From: Benincasa hispida
Lineage: Eukaryota > Streptophyta > Magnoliopsida > Cucurbitales > Cucurbitaceae
NCBI RefSeq assembly: GCF_009727055.1
Contig: NC_052359.1
Coordinates: 19,780,167 to 19,844,166 of the forward strand
Reading direction: 5' to 3'
DNA: 64,000 nucleotides
Made by a program: the position numbers and the translations under genes. Numbering within the stretch: the stretch's first letter is position 1; the number at the start of each line of letters is the position of its first letter. Shown here piece after piece: positions 48,613 through 60,073 of this stretch. Below the pieces are notes generated by a model. That model was not told the origin of the DNA. It saw only the letters and a program-made list of their open reading frames with translations, and searched no databases.

Positions 48613-49350
48613 ATGGCAACTGCTATTTTAGCTCTTTTAGCCACCGACAAACTGATTAAGGAAAACTACGCTAGTTGGAAGAACATGATAAACACAATAC
48701 TTATCATCGATGACCTTCAGTTTGTCCTTTTGGAGGAGTGTCCTTCTATTCCACCTCAAAACGCCACTCAAAATGTTCGAGAGGCTTTTGAGAAATGGAC
48801 ACAGGGTGAACGAGAAGGTCTGAGCGTATATCTTGGCCAGCCTGAATGACGTCTTGGCCAAGAAGCATGAGCCGATGGTCACTGCACGCGAGATCATGGA
48901 GTCCTTTAAGGGAATGTTCGGACAACCATCCGTAAAGCTCAGACATGAAGCTCTAAAGTTCATCTTCACGCCAAACTGAAAGGAGGGTACATCTGTTCGT
49001 GAACATATTCTGAACATGATGGTCCACTTTGATATGGTGAAGATGAATGGGTCTCACATTGATGAGGCCAGCCAGGTTACCATTATTCCGGGGACGTTGC
49101 CAGAAACCTTCCACCATTTCATTAGCAACGCTGTTCTGAACAGGGTTGACTACACCCTTACAACTCTCTTCAACGAGTTGCAGACATTCCAATCCTTGCT
49201 GGTGTGGCAAATGTTGCTTCATCATCCAGAAAGTTCCATAAAGGTTCAATCTCAGGAACTAAGTCTGCACATTCTTCTGCTGGTGAGGCTCTTATAGTAA
49301 TGGGATAGGCACTGGAAGCGGGATTGCCCTCGTTTTTTTAAAGAAGAAGA
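48613..49350 (+). pseudogene. Copia gag pseudogene
   Basis: It starts at the ATG at 48613 (MATAILALLATDKLIKENYA) and has the Copia gag pattern NYASWKNMINTIL. The first frame ends at 48849 after a frameshift near 48835. The match continues in another frame, with a stop near 48978 and a further open part at 49016-49297 (LNMMVHFDMVKMNGSHIDEA). A CCHC zinc-knuckle remnant (HWKRDCPR) lies near 49308-49333. Gag forms the particle and binds RNA. This copy has at least one frameshift and one stop. Confidence 0.88.
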
Positions 49351-49379
49351 AGAAAGCCAAACAAGGTAAATATGATTTA

Positions 49380-50044
49380 CTGGTTTTGAAGACTTGTTTA
49401 GTGGATAATGCTAATTCTACTTGGATTATAGACTATAGGGCCACGAACCATGTTTGTTCTTCATTTCAAAGGATTAGATCTTGGCGGTGGCTTGAGGCTG
49501 GTGAGATGACGATGCAAGTTGGCACCAGATACGTCGTCTCAGCTGTGGTAGTGGGAGGCCTCCAGTTGACTTTACAGAATAAATTTATCATTTTAAATGA
49601 TGTGTATGTTGTTCTCGAATTAAAGAGGAACTTGATTTCTGTAAAGTCATTGCTTGAATGTAAATACACTTTAAACTTTTCAGTTAATAAAGTGTTTATT
49701 TTGAAAGATGGTATTGAGATATGTTCAGCTAAACTGGAAACTAATTTGTATGTGGTAAGGCCGTTAGCAATAAATTCCCTTTAAAACTATTGTAACTCAA
49801 AACAAACGACTTAAAGTTTCTCCTAAACAAAATGCCCAACTTTGGCACCTTTGTTTGAGGCACATCAATCTCAATAGGATTGAAAGGTTGGTGAAGAATG
49901 AATTTTTAAATGAGTTAGAAGAAAATTCTTTACCTGTGTACGATTCATGCCTTGAAGGCAAGATGACTAAAAGACCTTTTACTGGAAAAGGTTATAGGGC
50001 CAAAGAGACTCTAGAGTTAGTGCATTCAGACCTTTGTAGTCCGA
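49380..50044 (+). pseudogene. Copia protease and pre-integrase zinc region
   Basis: The open part 49386-49784 holds the protease. The catalytic site, usually D-[ST]-G-A in this family, reads DYRAT here (D at 49431-49433), so the residues after Asp are changed and the enzyme is probably dead. A pre-integrase zinc region follows at 49830-50040 (LWHLCLRHINLNRI, then SLPVYDSCLEGKMTK), in which one zinc-binding Cys appears replaced by Tyr. A stop after 49784 separates the two. Confidence 0.85.
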
Positions 50045-51001
50045 TGAATGTCTGAGCCAGAGAAGGCTACGAGTATTTCATCACCTTTATTGATGATTAT
50101 TCGAGGTATCGGTATGTTTATTTAATGCAACATAAGTTATAATCCTTTGAAAAGTTCAAAGAGTTCAAGGCTGAAATTGAAAACGGATTAAGTAAAAGGA
50201 TTAAAACACTTCGATCTAATCGGGGTGGAGTGTTTTTAGATTCTAAGCTCTAGAACTATTTGATAGCACATGGAATCGTTTCCCAACTCTCAGCACCTAG
50301 TACACCTCAGCAGAATGGTATATTAGAAAGGAGAAATATAACCTTTTTTTGACATGGTTCGATCGATGATGACTTACGCTTCCTTACCGAACTCGTTTTG
50401 GGGTTTTGTAGTAGAGACTGTAGCTTACATCCTCAACTGTGTTCCCTTCAAGAGTGTTGCCAGAACACCTTTGGAGTTGTGGGACGGGCGTAAAGCTAGT
50501 TTGCATCACTTTCGCATCTGGGGTCACCCAACACATGTGCTTGAGGCTAATCCTATGAAACTGGAACCATGTTCGACGCTGTGCATATTTGTAGGCTATC
50601 CCATAGGGACACGAGGGGGTTATTTTTATGATCCTAAGGAAAACAAGGTGTCTGTATCGACAAACGCTACATTCCTTGATGAGGATCATATAAGGGAGCA
50701 CAATCCAAGAAGTAAAATCGTGTTGTGTGAACTTTCAAAAGATATTACTGAAACTTCAATAAGAGTTGTTGAAGAGCTTGCTACATCAACAAGAGTTGTT
50801 AATGGGAGTTCATCTATTAGGTCAAATCCACCTCAAGAGTTGAGGGAACCTCGACGTAGTGGGAGGGTTATGAACCCACCCATTCACTATTTGGGTTTAA
50901 CCGAAATCCTGGATATGGTAGCCGATGGCAAGTTTTGGATCCGTTGTCTTATAAGAATGCAATGGAGGATGTTGACAAAGATGAATGGGTCAAAGCCATA
51001 G
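50045..51001 (+). pseudogene. Copia integrase pseudogene
   Basis: The core motifs are FIDDYSR (first Asp about 50092-50097), LRSNRGG (50218-50220, where the catalytic Asp is changed to Asn), and NGILERRN (Glu at 50326-50328). The spacing of 35 residues between the last two is right for a DD35E integrase. Stops lie before 50354. The longest open part is 50354-51001, with the C-terminal region (SFWGFVVETVAYILN, SHFRIWG-like HHFRIWGHP, TNATFLDEDHIREH). Loss of the middle Asp would abolish strand transfer. Confidence 0.88.
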
Positions 51002-52530
51002 ATCTCGAGATGGAGTCAATGTACTTCAACTTATTTTGGAATCTTGTAGATTAACCTGATGGGGTTAAACCTATAGGTTGTAAATGGATCTACAAGAGGA
51101 AATGGGGTGCTGATGGGAAGGTGCAAACTTTCAAGGCTAGACTTGTGGCAAAGGGTTATACCCAGGTAGAGGGAGTTGACTATGAGGACACTTTCTCGCC
51201 TGTTGCCATGCTTAAGTCTATCCACATCCTCTTATCCATTGCCTCATATTATGAGATATGACAAATGGATGTGAAGACTGCTTTTCTGAATGACAATCTT
51301 GAGGAAACCATTTATATGGTGCAACTCGAAGGATTCATAGCCCAAGGTCAAGAGAAAAAGGTTTGCAAGCTGAATCGGTCCATTTATGAATTGAAACAAA
51401 CATCTCGATCTTGAAACATAAGGTTTGATACTGCGATCAAATCTTATGGCTTTGGCTAAAACGTTGATGAGCCTTGTGTCTACAAGAAGATTAATAGTTC
51501 AGTAGTTTTCCTAGTGTTGTATATAGATGATATCCTATTCATTGAGAATGATGTAGGTTTACTGACTTCAATTAAGAACTGGCTAGCGACCCAATTCCAA
51601 ATGGGAGAGACTCAGTTTGTTCTTGGGATTCAGATCTTTCGAGATTGAAAGAACAAAATGTTAGCACTATCTCAGGCATCGTACATTGACAAGATGTTGA
51701 TCAAGTACTCAATGAAAAACTTTAAAAGGAGCCTTTTTCCTATTAGGCGCGGAGTTACATTATCTAAGGAACAGTGTCCTAAGACACCTCAAGAGGTTGA
51801 GAAAATTAGACGGGCCCCCTATGCATCTGTCGTTGGCAATTTGATGTACGTGATGTTATGTACTAGACCTGACATCTAATACGCTATAGGGATAGTCAGT
51901 AGATATCAGTCTAATCTAGGACAGGATCACTGGACAGCCGTCAAGAACATCCTCAAGTATCTTTAGAGAACGAGGGACTACATGCTTGTGTATGGTTCTA
52001 AGGATTTGATCCTTACAAGATACACGGACTCTGATTTTCAGACTGATAAGAATTCTCGAAAATCCACTTCAGGATCAGTGTTCACTCTTAACGGAGGGGC
52101 TATAGTGTGGTGAAGCACAAAACAGGGATGTATCACTGACTCCACCATGAAGGTCGAGTATGTAGTGGCCTGTGAAGCTGCTAAGGAGGTCGTTTGGCTC
52201 AGGAAGATCCGGACTGATCTTGAAGTTGTTCCAGACATGTCTAAGCCCGTCACCTTTTATTGTGATAATAGCGATTTTGTGGCGAATTCCTGTGAGCCTC
52301 GGAGTTACAAGCGCGGCAAGCATATAGAGCAAAAATAATATCTCATTCTAGAGATTATGCATCGAGGGGACGTGATTGTCACGAAGATAGCTACGGAGCA
52401 TAACGTTGCTGATCCATTTACGAAGGCTCTCATGGCTATAGTATTTGAGGGTCACCTGAGAGTATGGGTCTACGGGACCAATCGCGGTTGGACTAGGGCA
52501 AGTGGGAAATGTTTTATTGGGCCTTAGTGT
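51002..52530 (+). pseudogene. Copia reverse transcriptase and RNase H pseudogene
   Basis: RT begins near 51040 ([18 protein letters not shown]), with [22 protein letters not shown] and the catalytic YIDDIL at 51520-51537. RNase H follows (YTDSDFQTDKNSRKSTSGSV near 52020-52078; STMKVEYVVACEAAKEVVWL near 52143-52202; HIEQK near 52320). In-frame stops occur at several places, for example within 51255-51265, 51410-51420, 51640-51650, 51875-51880 and 52110-52115. The frame is otherwise well conserved, so decay has been by point mutation. Confidence 0.9.
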
Positions 52531-52586
52531 CCTAGTTTATTGTTTTGTACTTGTAATGATTACCTTGTACACCCCACTAGCTTTAG

Positions 52587-52600
52587 GAAAAGTGGGAGAT
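52587..52600 (+). other. Polypurine tract of the plus-strand Copia
   Basis: GAAAAGTGGGAGAT directly precedes the 3' LTR and is the expected primer for plus-strand DNA synthesis. Its reverse complement adjoins LTR2 and LTR3 in similar form. Confidence 0.85.
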
Positions 52601-54621
52601 TGTTAGGGTTGATGCCCGAAATCTCATAGGGTCTTGTAGTTTGTAAAAATCTGTGTGAACAAATAGTTTGATGATTTATAATATGAGATATTTTATTCAC
52701 TTCAGTCTATGAAATATGAGATATTTTAGTTGGATTAACAAAAAAATAAAATAAAAAATAAACTAAGATCCCTGGTTATCGTTGTAACTTAAGCATATAT
52801 GTGGAGACATACAAGTAGATTGTACTTTAAGTTATAACCTAAATGGTCTGTAGTATATGGATAAAGGAGGGAAACCTTATCCTGGTGACACTATGAGTGT
52901 GGCCCGCTTTGTAGATGTTACAAGTGTTATAAAGTGCTACAAATGATTTGATCCTGACCATTCATGTATTAGACATGCGAGTGGAAAATGCTCTATACAA
53001 AGGAATTTGTATAAGACCGGACCACAAAATATTTAGTCTCATTATATAACGTCGTTCATGACAGAGACTTTCATTTCACTAGGATGACCATAGGTAACAT
53101 GACCTTAATCCTGAGTGAGTTGGAAACTCTTGCCTATGAGGGCGATCCCTTGATTTGCATAGGTGCGAGTGGCCAGATTGTCAACTGAAACTTACCACTT
53201 TGAGGATTTTGGAGAGTTGGAAACTCAGCTACACAAGACAGAATTCATTCCTTTCCCGAAGTAGGGGTAAGTAGATAAATTGCTCCCTTAAAGACTAATT
53301 CCAGGGCTTGAACAATGTGGCGCCACACCTTCTCTTGGCTCAAGAAGGGTTTACTCATAGGTGGACTATGATGTATTATTCATTAGAGGAATTAGTGGTA
53401 CTTAAGGAGTTAGATGTAATTACAGGGGAAAAACGGTAAATTGGCCCAACTGTACTTACGATTGATTTGTAAAGGGCCATCATACTGGTTATTGATTATA
53501 TCCAATGGACATAGAAATATATCTGTAGTGCGAAGAGTGCAGCTGTCGATCTTTAGTAGAATGCCTGACAGTTAATTGATGGTGCATATCGTGATTAAAG
53601 AGTTTAGTCAGTTATTCACGTACTGTTGGAGCTTCAAGCTACAGGTCCATAAGGTCCCCTTGGTAGCTCAATGGATTCATGTTGAGAATCAGTTTTTGGG
53701 TTTGGTTGAAGTGTTCAAATTAAGAAGAGTGAATTTGAATATATATGATATAATTAAATTATATGCGGTATAATTGATTTGATGTATTTGATACAATAAT
53801 TGATTGGAGAAATTAATATAAATATGATTTATATTAAATTCCATAAAGGAGAAAAAGAACTATGGTTTATATGTTACATATGATGTACATTAAACCTATA
53901 GGTTATAAATATAATATTATAAATTAGTTATTATATTTATTTATAATAAATTGATTATAAGATAATTGGTTTCGGTTTTTTTCTCCAATAACCACCTTAA
54001 TGGGTGGTTTTAGTAAGTTTATGGCAACCAAATGTATAAAAGTGAAAATCGTTTTCATTTTGCAAATCCACGGCAAAAGGAAAAAAAAAGTTATACGATA
54101 GCTTTGAGAGAGTCAACGATCAATCGAGGATTCTATACGATAGATACTCGTTACTAAACGATCGAGTACCTAAGTCTAAACGACAGGCTTATTCCTTCTC
54201 CCACTTCCTCAATCGTTTACCCGATCATCTAGTTCCTCCATCCCTCTTTCCAAATCCATACAGAGCCCACACCTCCTTGATTCTCACACTGAGAATACCA
54301 AGGTAACCTCGTGGTAGTGTCAAGTTTCTGTTCGAGGGTCGATGATCAAATTTTGCTCGATTGTGTTCGAGGTTCTACCACTTTGTTCAGTTTGCTGATT
54401 TTCTTGCGTTGCGTTCGTGCTGTTGAATGCTTAACACCCAAGAAAAGTTCTTCAAAGTTATGTTCACTTGATCCCTTGTTTGTTTTTACCTTTGTAGCAT
54501 GTTTTAATTTACTCGTTGCACATAACTGTTGTTGTTTGATTGTAAATGTCTTGTTCTTTCACAATGGGGTTTGGAACGACCTGCTTTCGCTCATTGGTTC
54601 TCTATATTTAGAGTTCGTTCA
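52601..54621 (+). mobile_element. 3' LTR of the plus-strand Copia
   Basis: It starts TGTTAGGGTTG and ends GTTCA, pairs with 44085-46030, and contains the hairpin TATACAAA-GGAA-TTTGTATA (52994-53013) and the CGATCG-type array (54093-54240). It holds about 75 more bases than the 5' LTR, partly an A-rich stretch near 52740-52760 and a segment around 53555-53650 that the 5' copy lacks. Confidence 0.92.
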
Positions 54622-54626
54622 CTCTC

Positions 54627-55264
54627 TACTATCACTGAAAATAAGTAGGAGTGAATTCCATCTTGCACCTTATGTCCCCAGCTATCTACCCGATCATTCC
54701 CCTGACATGGGAAGCTTATTGAGTCAGTACTGTTCAGCTAACCCTCACCTATGAAAATCTAAGGATAATCCCCAATAAACAGGAGGTCATAGTTAGCTCA
54801 GAATTAAGGTCAAGTTACCTACGTCTTCGTTTTGAAATAGTTAGTCTTGAATAGTAAACAACGTTATAAAGTAAGATTGACTTAATTCGTGGTCCAGTAT
54901 TGTGCAAACTTATTCCACAGGATGCCTCCATTGCTCATGTCATCACATGTACGAATTACGATCACTTTGTCTGTAGTATTTTACAACTCTTTATAACACC
55001 TACAGAGTGGGCCGCATCCGATAGTGTTACCAGAATAAGGCACCCATCCTTATTCATATACTATAGATCATTTTGACTATTCACTTGAACCTGATCCACT
55101 TTTATGTCTCCACATAAAGTTCAAGTACTCATATAATAGTCATGGATCTTTTTAGTTTATTAGATTTATTTAAAACAAAATAAGCAATTCATATATTCAA
55201 TAACAACTTTACAGAATGAGTTTATTGTTTATAAACCACGAGTTTGAGAACATAAAACCCAACA
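54627..55264 (-). mobile_element. LTR3, right part (family 2)
   Basis: It resumes LTR3 after the Copia insertion and ends AAACCCAACA. A polypurine tract read as AACTCCCACTTGG follows, so LTR3 also serves as the 3' LTR of INT C. LTR3 without the insertion is about 1.92 kb. Confidence 0.85.
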
Positions 55265-56605
55265 AACTCCCACTTGGACTAAAACTCCAATGGTAACATA
55301 TATATGAAGATATAATACTGAGTTTTTGAGTTTTATAGAGAAATACAATAAACTAGGGCATCACATACCCATAGTTTGCTTTAAGGTATCATATACCCAT
55401 GGGTTTTTCTCCCACTTGCCCTAGGTTATATACCTCGTAGTCCTAGTCTTACTAGGAGATTCTTAAACATTTTAACCGAGAGAATCGCTATAAATAGGTT
55501 AATATACAATGGACTTCCTATTAAACTATATAGGGAGTGCATTTTATTTTCGACTCTTGTTTCTAGATACTGTCACCAAGACTTGATGACTTGAGTTTTT
55601 ATTAACCCAAATAATGGCTAGGAAGTCATACATTCCTTCTACTACATCGAGGTACCCTTAACTCTTTGAGTAAGATGTATTTGACCTGCCCAAACAACTT
55701 TTGTTTACAGTGTCAACTTTAATTAGTAATGCTTATTAATATACACTTGCTTTTATGGAAACTAAATAATACATGGTGATCTCGTATACTCTTATAGGAA
55801 AATTTAGTGTATGTCAACACAAACACTTGATTTTTATTTTACATGAAAGATATACCACTTTTTGGATTGCCTACAAATAGGCATGCTATTTGAACGGTAT
55901 TCCAATACTTAAGGTTTCGACAGTAACATACGTGCCGGATTTTTTTTAAAATATGTAAACATCTTTTACATATCATAAACAGCTTTTATGAGTTCTCTAC
56001 ATCTCATATGGAGTTTCAGAAAAAACTTAAAATTGAAATGTTGTTAAAAAAAATAAAGGCAACAAGGTGTAGAGAGTTTTCACTAAATTTCATGTTCTAT
56101 CTTAATAGCCCTAGAAATCTCAAAACTTTCTATACTCTTTACTTTGATCTAATCAAAGTATTTTGGATTTTATTTTACCTAACAAGTTTTACATAGCTTG
56201 AACCTTTCAAGTGTTCTAAACTTATTACTTAGGTTAAATAACTCTTTCCTTATTCATTTGTAGCCGTTTAAATATCTGAATATTTGCAAATGACTTTTAA
56301 CTTTGTTGTTTCTAACAAAAGTTTCTTTACAGTAGAAAAAATATAACTTTTGCTAATGAACATTTCATTTATAACAAAAGTTTATATACAATACGTTTCT
56401 AACAAAAAGATAAAAGAACTTTCATTACAGTAATAGAAGTAAACAAATTTATCTTTTGACAGTAACTGCATCTCCCACTTGTTGTTCTGAGAAATACTCC
56501 CCTGTTCAAAATTTGGAGTTTACAAGGAACTAGTTTCCTTGTCTTGCTTTCTCTGCTCTTTTCTCTGCAAGGTATTGTGGGCAGTTTCTCTTCTAGTGCC
56601 CTTCT
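55265..56605 (-). pseudogene. INT C, right of LTR3: degenerate 3' part, pol core missing
   Basis: The first 200 bases after the polypurine tract still resemble INT A (ACAATAAACTAGGGCAT, then the CCACTTGCCCTAG word). After about 55500 I recognise no RNase H, RT or integrase. At 56480-56605 the gag zinc-knuckle region appears (GGGCAGTTTCTCTTCTAGTG), cut by a solo LTR. So about 1 kb of unfamiliar AT-rich sequence stands where 3 kb of pol should be. Confidence 0.65.
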
Positions 56606-58373
56606 CGTTAGGAATGCTGTCCTAAATCTCCTTGTAATCTTGTAGTTTGTAAACATTGTATAAACATATTGTTATTAATAAAATAAGTGTTATTTTATAA
56701 GCATATACTCAATTTAATAACTAAGATATGAGGTTATTTCATGTAATTTACAAGTATGTAGAGACATACAAGTAGAGCTTGTTTAAATAATAACCTAAAT
56801 GGTTTCTAGTATATGGATAAGGCTGGGTACCTTATCTTGGTGACACTATGGATACGACCTGCTTTATAGGTGTTACAAGTGTTGTAAAGTTCTACAAATG
56901 ATTTGATCCTAATCATTCATTTGGAGATATACGAGCGGGGTTATCCTATAAAAAGAGTTTGTATAAAATCAGACCACGAAATTATTAGTCTCTTTATATA
57001 ACGCCATTAATATAGAGACTTACATTTCACTAGAATGACCATAGGTGACATGACCTGAATCTTGAATGAGTTGAGAACTCCTCCTCATGAAGATGGTCCT
57101 TTGATTTGTATAGGTGAAAGTGGCCAAATTTCCAACTCAACAAGCCTACCATTTTGGGGATTCGTTTGATTGGGAAGTTGAGAACACAACTACATAAGAC
57201 GGAATTCACTCCTTCCCTGATGCAGGGGCAAGTAGCAAAATTGCTCCCTTAAAGACTGATTCTGGGTCTTAAACATAGTGGCCACACCCTCTCCTGGCCT
57301 GAGAAGAACTTAGTCATAGTGGGACTATGACTTATTGTTCATTAGAGGAATCAATGATACTTAAGAAGTTAGATGTAACTGCAGGGGCAAAACGATATTT
57401 TGGCCTAGCTATACTTACGAACAATTTGTGAAGGGTTATCACACTGTTGATTGGTTATATCCAATGGACACAGAAATTTATCTGTAGTGCAAAAAGTGCA
57501 GTTGTCAATCTTTAGTTGGGTGATCAGTAGTTAACGGATGTTGTTAAAGATTTAATTAATTATTTGAGTACCAATTATATGAATGAGATTAATGTAATTA
57601 AATATAAATATGATTTATATTGAGAGGAATTAAGTATTTGGATATGATTTAAATATCATTTATATGGATGAGATTCATATAAGTGGATTTAATATAAACG
57701 TGATTTATATTTAATGCCATGTATAGTTGAGAGAGAATAAAATCTATAGTTTATATTGTATTTGATGTAATATAAAACTATAGGCTATATGTTATATTTG
57801 ATATAACATATAATATATATATATATATATAATAAAATAGTTATTATATATATTCTATTTTATTAATTTAATTGAAATTAATAAAAAGGGAAGGAGTTAT
57901 AACTCCCTCCCCACATTTTCTCAAGAAAACTAACGTGGGATTCGAGAAGTGGAATCAATCATCTTCTTCCTGAATTCTCCTCAAGGAAAAAAGTTTTCTG
58001 CAAGAGAAAAGTTCTCTACAGAAACATCCCTCTCATCCTCTCCATATCCTTCCATCTTCTAAGGATTCAAGCAAAGCCCACAACTCTTGCTTAAATCCTT
58101 TAATCCCAAAGAGAATATAGAGGTTTCTCGAGTGGTGGTGTCCATTCGCAAGGAAGGAGATGCGTTCGTAGCTTGTAGAGGGATTTCTTGAAGAAAGAGT
58201 TCTTCAAAGGTAAGGGATTTTTAAGACCTTTGTATTTGTTTTATAGCATGCTGTAACTTTAAAAAAATGCATATCTTGTTGCTGTTTTACTATAAAACTT
58301 TATGTTCAATAAAAATGGAATTTGGAACGACCTTTTCTTCTGCTCAAAGGATCTTTTATGAAAATTTTCTTCA
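56606..58373 (+). mobile_element. Solo LTR inserted in the gag zinc knuckle of INT C
   Basis: It starts CGTTAGGAATGC (first T changed to C) and ends TTCTTCA, with flanks CTTCT (56601-56605) and CTTTT (58374-58378), a 5 bp duplication with one later change. The zinc-knuckle codons continue on both sides. It is 1768 bp, resembling family 1 in plan, and contains an (AT)n run at about 57809-57832. Confidence 0.82.
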
Positions 58374-59166
58374 CTTTTTCATTGCAGTGGAAACATTTTC
58401 TTTATTTGCAGCATTTGCCTTGCCCTTTCTGCCAGTAATTTTCTTCTTCCCTTTCCCCTTATTCTTCTTTACTGGAATGCTCTTATTCTTTGAAGAAGAA
58501 GCAATATCAAGATTCCTAGAGGACGATCCTCTTTTCTTAGCAGTAGTAAAATTTACTTCTAATTAGTCCTTTAGCCCTCATCATGGTTTGGTAAGCCTGT
58601 AGCTCATTGAGAAGCGTAGCCAAGTTATACTCTAGTATATTCATCAGTGTACTATTCAAACAGAATTGCAAGAAACTCTTCGAAAGAGATTCAAGAATAA
58701 AACAAACTTGACTCTTCTCATCAACGACAACACAGTTTACTTCTGCCACATTGAAATGACCATCATATCTTGGATATGTTCTCTAACAGAGGCTCCTTCT
58801 TTCATACAACACTTGAAACTTATTTGATAGCATCATACCTCAGGGAGGACAGTTGTCCAAACATCCCATGCAGAGATTCCATAATCTTCCTGGCAGTACT
58901 CACGCTCTCATGTTTCTTGGCCAATACATCAAATATGTTGGCAAGGATATAAGCACGGGCTTTTTTCGTTAGCCTTGATTCATCTGTCGTATGCATCCCG
59001 AACATTTCGATTTGCATTTGAGGTAGGAATGGGAGGACACTCCTTTGTTAAAACGAACTGTAGGTCATCTATCACTAGTATAGTATTTAGGTCTGATTTT
59101 CACGTAGCATAGTTATCCCTGGTAAGTTTATTAGAAGCCAATAGTTGTACTAAAGAACTCGTCATT
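58374..59166 (-). pseudogene. INT C gag pseudogene
   Basis: On the minus strand gag starts at the ATG at 59166 (MTSSLVQLLASNKLTRDNYA) and shows the same fold pattern as the gag at 48613. Open parts are 58820-59017 (KARAYILANIFDVLAKKHE) and 58537-58749 (SLSKSFLQFCLNSTLM, LATLLNELQAYQTMM). Frameshifts separate them, and a Lys/Ser-rich stretch at 58400-58560 leads to the zinc knuckle split by the solo LTR. This is the only family 2 copy here that keeps the N-terminal half of gag. Confidence 0.87.
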
Positions 59167-60073
59167 CTGAAAATATAAACAAATTTTATTAGTGAATTGC
59201 TTTTAAACCCAATCATGTTTTAGCAAAGTGATAATGTACCCAAAATTTCATTATTTTTGCAACGATACTATATCAAGACATTTTTAACTAAATACTATCC
59301 CCAGAATAACTCATATTTTGATAGTTATTTAGCTACCTTTTTTTGTCATAACTTACTAACACTTTAGTAAATTCGTAAGTGTACCCTCCATTTTTAGACC
59401 TCAGAGGTCAGCCTCAACGATGCGACCAAATTGGAAAGTCAAAGTTGAAAACGACCTATGAAATCTTATCCATTTTTGGAGTTTGAGTTATTCCAAATCC
59501 TATGTTACAACCCTCCGATGAGATGGCCATCATTAAACGACTAGCAAGGCTGACTTAAATACGATAAGGAGGTGCAACATAGGAATCTCACGGTCCAAAC
59601 AAATGGAAGAGACCGTAGGATACGTTGACACATAACCTTCACCCACTTACTATGTACTACTTCCCCCATTCACCTTGATATTGACCCATACAAACACTTT
59701 CCAAATAGAGGTCACTCCTAAGGTGACACAAAGCGTCATATGAATCTCACGGTGTGAACTTTCTAGGGACGTGAGAATTGAAATCAATATATTGTGTATT
59801 GATTTTACATTGAACAACTTCCCCTTATTCACCTTGATATTGACTCATATAAACACTTTTCGAATGGAGGTCACTCCCAAGGTGACACGAAGCGTCGCAT
59901 GAATCTCTCGGTGTGAAACTCTTAGGACATGAGAATGAAAATCAAAATATCACTTTTGATTTTGCTGTGAATAACATCCCTTATTCACCATAATTTCGAA
60001 TCATGTACTCACTTTTCGAATGGAGATCACTCCCAGGGTGAGACGAAGCTAAACATGGATCGAGATTGTGAAT
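59167..60073 (-). other. INT C leader, gag-proximal part with tandem repeats
   Basis: Untranslated. Three units of about 157-159 bases start near 59661, 59819 and 59976; each carries a GAGGTCACTCCCAAGGTGAC word (59708, 59867 and 60023). The third unit is split by the solo LTR at 60074 and ends beyond 61624. Related repeats occur in the leader of the plus-strand Copia (48008 and 48165). Confidence 0.75.

Larger units (their letters stand above)
44085..54621 (+). mobile_element. Complete-structure Copia element, family 1
   Basis: It is bounded by TGTTGGGATTG and GTTCA and flanked by CTCTC on both sides. In order: 5' LTR (44085-46030), tRNA-iMet primer site (46033-46044), a leader of 2.6 kb, gag, protease, integrase, RT, RNase H, polypurine tract (52587-52600) and 3' LTR (52601-54621). 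The order integrase before RT defines Copia. All coding parts are broken. The LTRs differ at many bases and by several indels, so it is old. It is the parent type of LTR-a, LTR-b and the solo LTR in INT B. Confidence 0.93.
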
